A DNA stretch of 64,000 nt from Acidovorax delafieldii. GTDB taxonomy: Bacteria; Pseudomonadota; Gammaproteobacteria; Burkholderiales; Burkholderiaceae_C. The notes under the pieces are model-generated. The model saw only the letters and a list, made by a program, of their open reading frames with translations. It was not told where the DNA came from and ran no database searches. Numbering within the stretch: position 1 is the first letter of the stretch; every line of letters starts with the position of its first letter. The DNA lies in contig NZ_VJWE01000012.1 in the NCBI RefSeq assembly GCF_007993815.1, positions 541,201 to 605,200 on the forward strand. Direction: 5' to 3'. The translations under genes and the position numbers were made by a program. Positions 29,360 to 36,404 of the stretch are shown here, one piece after another.

Positions 29360-29734
29360 ATGCCCCATGAACGCCGCCACTTCGTCCGCGTTGGTTTTGA
29401 TGCGCCGGCCCTGCTGACCACGGCCACCGACGCATTCAGCGTGCATGTGCTGGATTTGTCGCTCAAGGGCGCGTTGATTATGGTGCCCGCCCAAGCCACG
29501 CTGGGGCAAGGCACGTTGTGCCAACTGACCATCCCCCTGGCCGACACGGGCAACCACATCGCCATGTCCACCGAGGTGGCCCACGTGCAAGGCCTGCACA
29601 CCGGGCTGCTGTGCAAGGGCATTGACCTGGACAGCGTCACCCACCTGCGCCGTCTGATCGAGCTGCAACTGGGCGACCCCGCCCTGCTGGAGCGGGACCT
29701 GGGCGAACTGACCATGGCGGGCGCGGCGCACTGA
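29360..29734 (+). CDS. PilZ-domain protein, putative cyclic-di-GMP receptor
   Basis: This 124-residue single-domain protein has both PilZ binding motifs: the RxxxR-type N-terminal motif in MPHERRHFVRV and the D-x-S-x-x-G motif as LDLSLKGALI. The strand pattern and length fit a stand-alone PilZ domain. It should bind cyclic-di-GMP and act on a partner protein in the cytosol. It is divergent from the GGDEF-EAL gene, starting 96 bases away, so its ligand may be supplied by that neighbour. The ATG at 29360 has AGGAG six bases upstream. Confidence 0.92.
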   Translation: MPHERRHFVRVGFDAPALLTTATDAFSVHVLDLSLKGALIMVPAQATLGQGTLCQLTIPLADTGNHIAMSTEVAHVQGLHTGLLCKGIDLDSVTHLRRLIELQLGDPALLERDLGELTMAGAAH

Positions 29735-29819
29735 CGGCCGCCGCAGGGCTCGTCACCGCCGCCGCAGCGGCACCTCTTTTCTTCTTGGCGCGTTTGTCAA
29801 ACCGGCGGGCGCCGATCCG

Positions 29820-31505
29820 TCACTGCGCTTCCTGCTCCTGCAGCGCGCGCCACATCACTTTGCCGCTGCCGCTCTTGGGCAATGCCGGCACAAACTGCAC
29901 GAGGCGCGGCACTTTGTAGACGGCCATGTTCTCGCGGCACCAGTCGATGATCTGCTGCTCGGTCGTGTCCTTGTGGGTGGCGCGCAGCACCACCACCGCC
30001 TTGACTGTCTCGCCCCGGTAGCTGTCCTTGGCCGCGATGATGCAGGCCTCCTGAATCGCAGGGTGGCGGAACATAAACGCCTCGACCTCGGCCGGCCACA
30101 CCTTGAAGCCGCTGGCATTGATCATGCGTTTGAGCCGGTCGGTCAGGAAGAAGTAACCGTCCTCGTCCATGCGCCCCAGATCGCCCGAGCGGAAGAACCG
30201 TTTGCCCTCGAACTCGATGAAGGCTGACGCCGTGGCATCGGGCCGCTTCCAGTAGCCCTCGAACACCTCGGGGCCATGGATGATGATCTCGCCCTGTTCG
30301 CCCACGGGCAGCTCCTGCAGCGTGTCGGGGTCGATCACCCGCGCATCGGTGCTCATGAACGGAATGCCCAGGCACTGCTGCTTGGGGTGGTCCGGCGGGT
30401 TGGCGTGCGACGGCGCCGCCGTTTCGGTCAGGCCATAGCCCTCGGCATACCTCAGGCCATATTGCTCCAGAAGGCGCTGCGCCACGGCCTGCGGCATGGC
30501 AGCTCCGCCACCGCCGATATAGGCCAGGCTGGAGAGGTCATAGCTGGCAAAGTTCGGACTGCCCAGCAGGTCGATGACCATGGTGGGAATGTTGGTCCAG
30601 GTGGTGACCTGGTAGCGCGATATCAGGCGCCCGGCCAGGTCGCGGTCCCAGCGGGGCATGATGACCAGCGTGGCGCCGCAGTAGATCGACGTGTGCATCA
30701 CGCTCACCATGCCGGTGATATGGAACATGGGGACCACCGCCAGCGTCACATTGTCGGCAGACCCATTGCCCCACAGGCTGGCGGCCACCGTGTTGTGCAT
30801 GATGCTTTTGTGCAGGTGCATGCAACCTTTGGGCAGCCCCGTGGTGCCGCTGGTGTAGGGCAGCAGCGCCAGATCGGCCGGGCCTACCAACAAAGCGGGG
30901 GGCGCATCAGTACAAGCCAGAGCATCTGCCCAGGCGTGGGCTTGCCCACCCTCCAGTGCCGGCAAGGGGTGGCGCGTGCCCAGCCAGTCCATCCACGCCT
31001 CGGGCGGCGCATCCATGCCGATCACGGCCACATCAAACGCATCCGAGAACTGCGTGACCACCAGATGCGCCAGGCGCTCACCAGGAGCCAACGCATTGCT
31101 GGCCTTGGCCATCTCGGGGGCCAGGTCACCGGTGGTGATCGCCACCTTGGTGTCGGGGTCGGTGATGTAGTGCTTGAGCTCCTCGGCCCGGTTCATGGGG
31201 TTGACGGGCACCACCACCGCGTTGGCCCGCAGGATGGCAAAGTGGGCCATTACCAGCTGCGGGCAGTTCTGCATGCACAGCACCACGCGGTCGCCCCGCT
31301 GCACGCCCAGTTGCGCCAGCCTGGCGGCCAGGCGCTCAGCGCTCTCCATCAACTGGCGGTAGCTCGTCGTGCTTCCAAAAAACACCAGCGCCGCCTTGTC
31401 GGGGTAGCGGCGTGCATTGGTGGCCAGGTTGTCCCACAGCGAGGTGGCAGGCAGCGTGATGGACTTTGGCAAACGACGGGGCCAGAACTGGTAGTGAGGG
31501 CGCAT
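29820..31505 (-). CDS. AMP-dependent acyl-CoA synthetase / long-chain fatty acid-CoA ligase
   Basis: This 561-residue adenylating enzyme shows the ANL superfamily motifs: the phosphate loop LLPYTSGTTGLPKGCMHLHKS, the YGLTETAAPSH A5 motif, FRSGDLGRMDEDGYFFLTDRLKRMINASGFKVWPAEVE hinge region, and the C-terminal catalytic lysine in LPKSGSGKVMWR. It activates a carboxylic acid as the acyl-AMP and transfers it to CoA; sequence features favour medium or long chain fatty acids. The ATG at 31505 (MRPHYQFWPRRLP) has AGGAG upstream and is preferred over an earlier in-frame start. It stands alone between the PilZ gene (convergent) and hrpA (codirectional). Confidence 0.92.
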   Translation of the reverse strand: MRPHYQFWPRRLPKSITLPATSLWDNLATNARRYPDKAALVFFGSTTSYRQLMESAERLAARLAQLGVQRGDRVVLCMQNCPQLVMAHFAILRANAVVVPVNPMNRAEELKHYITDPDTKVAITTGDLAPEMAKASNALAPGERLAHLVVTQFSDAFDVAVIGMDAPPEAWMDWLGTRHPLPALEGGQAHAWADALACTDAPPALLVGPADLALLPYTSGTTGLPKGCMHLHKSIMHNTVAASLWGNGSADNVTLAVVPMFHITGMVSVMHTSIYCGATLVIMPRWDRDLAGRLISRYQVTTWTNIPTMVIDLLGSPNFASYDLSSLAYIGGGGAAMPQAVAQRLLEQYGLRYAEGYGLTETAAPSHANPPDHPKQQCLGIPFMSTDARVIDPDTLQELPVGEQGEIIIHGPEVFEGYWKRPDATASAFIEFEGKRFFRSGDLGRMDEDGYFFLTDRLKRMINASGFKVWPAEVEAFMFRHPAIQEACIIAAKDSYRGETVKAVVVLRATHKDTTEQQIIDWCRENMAVYKVPRLVQFVPALPKSGSGKVMWRALQEQEAQ

Positions 31506-31658
31506 GGGCAAACAGTCTCCTTGTTTCCCGCAGCCTAGATGGCCCACCTGTACCAAGCAAGGGGAATGCCCCCATGATCGTCACCCATGTGACGCATGGC
31601 ACCCCGCCGAAGGTCGGGTTCCATGCGCGCTGTTCACGCAGGCATGCCCCTCCCCATC

Positions 31659-34600
31659 TCAGCTCTGAATCTGCGCCCACAGCTTGTCCAGCCGCTTCAC
31701 GCTCACCGGCTGGGGCGTGCGCAGCTCCTGCGCGAAGAAGCTCACGCGCAGTTCCTCCAGCAGCCAGCGCAGCTCTTGCATGCGGGCATCCACTGCGCCC
31801 TTGCGCTCGGCGACCAGGCGCCAGTAGCGCTGCTCTTGCGGGCGCAGCTCGGCCAGCTTGGCGGCGTCGCGGGCGGGGTCGGCGCGGTATTTATCAAGCC
31901 GCAGGGTGATGGCCTTGAGGTAGCGGGCGTAGTGCGCCAGTTGCACCCAGGGGGCCACAGCGATGAAGTTCTTGGGGACCAAGCGTTGTAGCTGCTGCAG
32001 GGCGTCCGCTGTCGCGTCGGGCGCGTTCTTCGTGTCTTTGATCTTGCGGGCGGCGGCTGCGTATTCGGTGAGGATGGTGGCGGCCAGACGCGCGACCTCG
32101 TTGGCGATCAGCGTGAGGCGGCCCCGGCCTTCTTCCACGCGGCGCTTGAAGGCGTATTCGTCGGTGGGCAGCGGGTCGAGCAAAAAGGCGCGGTCCAGCG
32201 CCACGTCGATGATCTGGGTGCGCAGCTCTTCCTGCGTGCCCAAGGGCATGAACGCTACGGCCATTTTCTGCAGATCGGGGATGTTCTTTTCGAGGTACTT
32301 GAGGGCGTCCTTGATCTGCAGCGCAAACAGGCGGCGCAGGCCCGCGCGGTGCTTGGCGGCGGCCACCTCGGGTTCGTCGAAGACCTCGATGGTCACGGCG
32401 TCGCCGCCGTCGATGAGGGCCGGAAAGCCGATCAGCGTCTGGCCGGCCTTCCTGATCTCCATGAGTTCGGGCAGCTCGCCGAATGTCCAGGTGGTGTAGC
32501 GCTGGCCTGCAGGGGTCGATGGTGCAGCGGGTGCGGAAAGCGTCGTGCCGCCTGGCTTGGCCGCTGGGCCTGGCCCGTTAACTCCTGATTTGATAGCACC
32601 CCGGGCATGATTTTCTAGCGCTTGCGGCGCTTTTTGCTTCAAATCCGCTGCATCGGCGGCTGTACTGCCCAATTTGAGCCCCGCCAGCGCCTGGAACGCG
32701 CCCCGCGCCTTGGCACCCCACTCGGCCTTGAGTGCGCCCAGGTTGCGGCCATGCCCCAGCTGGCGGCCGTGCTCGTCCACCACGCGGAAGTTCATGAACA
32801 AATGGGGGCTGAGCATGTCGAGCTTGAAGTCGGCGCGCTTCACGTCGAGCGAGGTTTCGTCGCGCACCTGCTTGAGCAGCACCTCGGTCAGGCTGCAGGT
32901 GCCAAAGCGCTCGGGTGCGCCCAGCAGCTCGGCCAGGCGCGTGGCGCTGTCGGGCAGCGGCACAAAGCGGCTGCGCGGGCGCTGGGGCAGGCTTTTGAGC
33001 AGGGCCTGGATCTTGTCTTTGAGCATGCCGGGCACCAGCCACTCGCAGCGCTCGTCGCTCACCTGGTTGAGCACAAAGAGCGGGATGGTCACGGTGATGC
33101 CGTCACGCGCATCGCCGGGCTCGTGCAGATAGCTTGCAGCGCAGTCCACACCGCCCAGGCGCACCGTCTTGGGAAAGGCGTTGGTGGTGATGCCGGCGGC
33201 CTCGTGGCGCATCAGCTCCTCGCGGGTGAGCTTGAGCAGGTCGGGTTGCTTTTTGCTTTCTTCGCGGTACCAGGCCTCAAAACTATGGCCGCTGCACACC
33301 TCGGGCGGCAGTTGCTGGTCGTAGAAGGCGTAGATGAGTTCGTCGTCCACCAGCACGTCCTGGCGGCGGGACTTGTGCTCCAGCTCTTCCACCTTGGCGA
33401 TCATCTTCTGGTTGGCAGCCAGGAAGGGCAGGCGCGTCTCCCAGTTACCGCCCACCAGGGCTTCGCGGATGAACACCTCGCGCGCAGCGTGCGGGTCCAC
33501 CTTGCCAAAGTTCACGCGGCGGTTGTTGTAGACCACGATGCCGTAGAGCGTGGCGCGCTCCAGCGCCACCACCTCGGCGGACTTCTTCTCCCAGTGCGGA
33601 TCCAGCAGCTGCTTTTTGAGCAAATGGCCGCCGATCTGCTCCAGCCACTGCGGCTCGATGGCGGCGATGCCCCGGCCAAACAGGCGCGTGGTCTCCACCA
33701 GTTCCGACGCGATGATCCAGCGGCCGGGCTTTTTGTTCAGGTGCGCGCCAGGGTGCTTGTAGAACTTGATGCCACGCGCGCCCAGGTACCAGTCTTCCTC
33801 GTCACTCTTGCAGCCTACGTTGCCCAGCAGCCCGGCCAGCATGGACAGGTGCAGCTGCTCGTAGCTCGCGGGTTGCGTGTTGATCTGCCACTTGTGCTCG
33901 GTCACCACCGTGAGCAGCTGGGTGTGGATGTCGCGCCACTCGCGCAGGCGGCGGATGCTGATGAAGTTCTGGCGCAGCAGCTGCTCGTACTGGCGGTTGC
34001 TGAGCTTGTGGGTGGCGGCTGGGGCCACAGCGGCGCTTGCGGGTGCAGGTGCAGGAGGCGCTGCCGCTGGGCTGCCCCCGCCGCCGCGCTGCGCCACCGG
34101 CAGGTACGCCTGCGAAGGCGCCTTCTGCGCGGCCATGGCCTTTTGGGCGCGGGCCGACGGCAGGCTGGGCGCCCCGCCCCGGGCCTCGTTGATCCACTTC
34201 CACAGCTTCAGATACCCGCTGAACTCGCTCTTGTCGTCGTCGAACTTGGCGTGCGCCTGGTCAGCCTGCTGTTGTGCCTCCATGGGGCGGTCGCGCACGT
34301 CCTGCACGCTCAGAGCGCTGGCGATGATGAGCACCTCGTCCAGCGCCTTGCGGTCGCGCGCCTCGATGATCATGCGGCCCACGCGCGGGTCCAGCGGCAG
34401 GCGCGACAGCTCCACACCCATGGGGGTGAGTTCGTTCTCATCGTCCACCGCACCCAGCTCGGCCAGCAGCTGGTAGCCGTCGGCAATCGCGCGGCCCGAA
34501 GGCGCCTCGATGAACGGGAACTGCGTGACATCGCCCAGGTGCAGCGACTTCATGCGCAGGATGACGCCCGCGAGCGAGCTGCGCAAAATTTCGGGGTCGG

Positions 34601-35798
34601 TAAAGCGCGGGCGGCTGTTGAAGTCCGCCTCGTCGTACAGGCGGATGCAGATGCCGTTGGCCACGCGCCCGCAGCGGCCCGCGCGCTGGTTGGCCGCGGC
34701 CTGGCTGATGGGCTCCACCAGCAGTTGCTCCACCTTGCTCCGGAATGAATAGCGCTTGACGCGCGCTGTGCCTGCGTCGATCACGTAGCGGATACCCGGC
34801 ACCGTGAGCGAGGTCTCGGCCACGTTGGTCGCCAGCACGATGCGGCGGCCGGTGTGGCCGTCAAAGATGCGGTCCTGCTCGGCCTGACTGAGGCGCGCGA
34901 ACAGCGGCAGCACCTCGGCATTGCGCATCACGGGCTGGTGCGAGAGGTGCTTGCGCAGGTGGTCGGCAGCCTCGCGGATCTCGCGTTCACCGGGCAAAAA
35001 GACCAGGATGTCGCCCGCCGCATTCCCCTGCCACAGCTCGTCCACGCCATCGGCAATGGCCTCGTTCAGACCGTAGTCGCGGCTCTCTTCAAACGGGCGG
35101 TAGCGCTGCTCCACCGGAAAGGTGCGGCCCGACACCATGATGACCGGGGCCGGACCCTTGGCGCTTTCAAAGTGCTTGGCAAACCGGTCCGCATCAATCG
35201 TGGCCGAAGTGACGATGACCTTCAGGTCCGGCCGGCGCGGCAGGATCTGGCGGATGTAGCCCAGCAGAAAGTCGATGTTGAGGCTGCGCTCGTGCGCCTC
35301 GTCGATGATGATGGTGTCGTAGGCCTTGAGCAGCGGATCGGTCTGCGTCTCGGCCAGCAAGATGCCGTCGGTCATGAGCTTGACGGACGCATCGCGCGAG
35401 AGACGGTCCTGGAACCGCACCTTGAAGCCCACCACGTCGCCCAGCGGCGTGTTCAGCTCTTCGGCAATGCGCTTGGCCACGCTGCTGGCCGCAATGCGGC
35501 GTGGCTGGGTGTGGCCAATCAGCTGCCCTTTCTGTCCCGGCTTGGCATTGCACTTGCCACGGCCCAGCGCCAGCGCAATCTTGGGCAGCTGGGTGGTCTT
35601 GCCCGACCCCGTTTCACCGCACACGATGATCACTTGGTGCTTGTTGATGGCCTCCATGATCTCGTCGCGCTTGCCCGACACCGGCAACGACTCGGGGAAC
35701 GTGATGCGCAGCGGCGCTGGCGGCGCGGCGGGTGCAGATACGGGTGCTGGAGCAGGAACGCGGGACAACGCAGGCAAACGCGGATCAGAAGAGGACAT
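31659..35798 (-). CDS. hrpA: DEAH-box ATP-dependent RNA helicase HrpA
   Basis: This 1379-residue protein is an HrpA-type DEAH helicase. Visible motifs are Walker A GETGSGKTTQ near residue 61, TQPRR, DEAHERS, SATIDADRF, and motif VI QRAGRCGR. The helicase-associated, OB-fold and long HrpA-specific C-terminal regions follow (LRVSFFAQELRTPQPVSVKRLDKLWAQI at the end). HrpA rescues collided or stalled ribosomes on mRNA in E. coli. The protein is somewhat longer than E. coli HrpA (about 1300 residues). Part of the extra length comes from an Ala/Pro linker near 580-630 and from a dispersed repeat translated in frame at about residues 1052-1072. Confidence 0.95.
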   Translation of the reverse strand: MSSSDPRLPALSRVPAPAPVSAPAAPPAPLRITFPESLPVSGKRDEIMEAINKHQVIIVCGETGSGKTTQLPKIALALGRGKCNAKPGQKGQLIGHTQPRRIAASSVAKRIAEELNTPLGDVVGFKVRFQDRLSRDASVKLMTDGILLAETQTDPLLKAYDTIIIDEAHERSLNIDFLLGYIRQILPRRPDLKVIVTSATIDADRFAKHFESAKGPAPVIMVSGRTFPVEQRYRPFEESRDYGLNEAIADGVDELWQGNAAGDILVFLPGEREIREAADHLRKHLSHQPVMRNAEVLPLFARLSQAEQDRIFDGHTGRRIVLATNVAETSLTVPGIRYVIDAGTARVKRYSFRSKVEQLLVEPISQAAANQRAGRCGRVANGICIRLYDEADFNSRPRFTDPEILRSSLAGVILRMKSLHLGDVTQFPFIEAPSGRAIADGYQLLAELGAVDDENELTPMGVELSRLPLDPRVGRMIIEARDRKALDEVLIIASALSVQDVRDRPMEAQQQADQAHAKFDDDKSEFSGYLKLWKWINEARGGAPSLPSARAQKAMAAQKAPSQAYLPVAQRGGGGSPAAAPPAPAPASAAVAPAATHKLSNRQYEQLLRQNFISIRRLREWRDIHTQLLTVVTEHKWQINTQPASYEQLHLSMLAGLLGNVGCKSDEEDWYLGARGIKFYKHPGAHLNKKPGRWIIASELVETTRLFGRGIAAIEPQWLEQIGGHLLKKQLLDPHWEKKSAEVVALERATLYGIVVYNNRRVNFGKVDPHAAREVFIREALVGGNWETRLPFLAANQKMIAKVEELEHKSRRQDVLVDDELIYAFYDQQLPPEVCSGHSFEAWYREESKKQPDLLKLTREELMRHEAAGITTNAFPKTVRLGGVDCAASYLHEPGDARDGITVTIPLFVLNQVSDERCEWLVPGMLKDKIQALLKSLPQRPRSRFVPLPDSATRLAELLGAPERFGTCSLTEVLLKQVRDETSLDVKRADFKLDMLSPHLFMNFRVVDEHGRQLGHGRNLGALKAEWGAKARGAFQALAGLKLGSTAADAADLKQKAPQALENHARGAIKSGVNGPGPAAKPGGTTLSAPAAPSTPAGQRYTTWTFGELPELMEIRKAGQTLIGFPALIDGGDAVTIEVFDEPEVAAAKHRAGLRRLFALQIKDALKYLEKNIPDLQKMAVAFMPLGTQEELRTQIIDVALDRAFLLDPLPTDEYAFKRRVEEGRGRLTLIANEVARLAATILTEYAAAARKIKDTKNAPDATADALQQLQRLVPKNFIAVAPWVQLAHYARYLKAITLRLDKYRADPARDAAKLAELRPQEQRYWRLVAERKGAVDARMQELRWLLEELRVSFFAQELRTPQPVSVKRLDKLWAQIQS
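32581..32643 (+). repeat. dispersed palindromic repeat inside the hrpA coding sequence
   Basis: On the plus strand it reads ACTCCTGATTTGATAGCAC, then GCATGATTTTCTAGCGCTTG, then CGGCGCTTTTTGCTTCAAAT, closely matching the copy at 21603-21668. On the hrpA strand it is read through without a stop and encodes LKQKAPQALENHARGAIKSG. The surrounding residues are low-complexity linker, so the insertion is probably tolerated. Confidence 0.88.
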
Positions 35799-35993
35799 AG
35801 GCCCGCATTATCGATAGCAGCACCCTGCCCCCTGCGCTGCATCTGTGCTTTTGGTACGACATTTCGCCGCGTTTTCAGCGCTTTTCGTTGCCAAAGCCCG
35901 CCAGCGCCGCCAAAATCGTGCCCATTCTTCGCAAGCCCCTGTTCAGCGCCACCCTCGGCGCACGGCCCGAACGAACCCCTGGAGGTCCCCGAC

Positions 35994-36023
35994 ATGTCTG
36001 CCCTTTACGCCGCACCCGTCTGA
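35994..36023 (+). CDS. putative nine-residue leader peptide (MSALYAAPV)
   Basis: A nine-codon frame starts at ATG 35994 and stops at TGA 36021-36023. A strong GGAGG (35981-35985) precedes it by eight bases. A perfect 9-base stem begins one base after the stop codon. The order short frame, hairpin, terminator, gene is that of transcription attenuators. Nothing is known to me about this peptide, and a nine-codon frame could arise by chance; the ribosome binding site is the main support. Confidence 0.35.
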   Translation: MSALYAAPV

Positions 36024-36024
36024 C

Positions 36025-36135
36025 CACAGTCCACCGCCCCGGCTGGACTGTGCACACACAGTTCAGCCATGGCAAATGCACCCGCGCACTCTTTCACGCG
36101 CTCCGCAAGCCCTGGCTCCATCGCCGGGGTTTTTT
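36025..36135 (+). promoter_or_regulatory. candidate attenuator: hairpin, competing pairing and terminator
   Basis: Hairpin 1 pairs CACAGTCCA (36025-36033) with TGGACTGTG (36044-36052). A terminator follows: CCCTGGC (36110-36116) pairs with GCCGGGG (36123-36129), then six T. The loop of hairpin 1 contains CCCCGGC (36037-36043), an exact complement of the terminator's right arm, so a long-range pairing could prevent termination. It lies between the nine-codon frame and the 81-residue gene. The structures are visible; the regulatory role is inference, and GC-rich sequence makes chance pairing possible. Confidence 0.45.
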
Positions 36136-36157
36136 GTTTGTGGAGTACGTGCACACC

Positions 36158-36403
36158 ATGAGTGCCAAAAAACTGTCTCGGGCCTTCGCCCAGGGTGAAA
36201 TCAAGAAGCTGCGTCGCATGAAGCAGCCCCTGGTGCTGAAGCTCGAAGCCTCGGGCCCGCCCCGAAACCCTGTGGCCGCAGCGCTGGCCCAACGCAGCCT
36301 GTCCAGCGCGGCAGGCAAGCACGTCCGAACCCGTGGGGCCCAGCGCCGTGCGGACAACGTCGCTCTGCGCAAGGCGATCCAGAACCCCTTTTTGAACGAT
36401 TGA
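36158..36403 (+). CDS. small basic protein of unknown function
   Basis: This 81-residue protein starts MSAKKLSRAFAQGEIKKLRRMKQ and is rich in Lys and Arg, with a second basic stretch VRTRGAQRRADNVALRK. It has no signal peptide or membrane segment and no domain I recognise. A GGAG site 12 bases upstream supports the ATG at 36158. It ends one base before the start of the AAA-M41 gene, so the two are surely cotranscribed and probably coupled. A role as adaptor or regulator of the protease is only a guess from position; binding of nucleic acid would also fit its charge. Confidence 0.7.
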   Translation: MSAKKLSRAFAQGEIKKLRRMKQPLVLKLEASGPPRNPVAAALAQRSLSSAAGKHVRTRGAQRRADNVALRKAIQNPFLND

Positions 36404-36404
36404 C

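Larger units (their letters stand above)
35799..36157. promoter_or_regulatory. 359-bp leader region upstream of the small gene and AAA-M41 gene
   Basis: This gap between divergent hrpA and the protease operon contains no long gene. The right half holds a nine-codon frame with a good ribosome binding site, a hairpin, and a terminator, listed separately. The left half (35810-35970) shows no feature I can name; the hrpA promoter and the rightward promoter should both be here. Confidence 0.5.
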
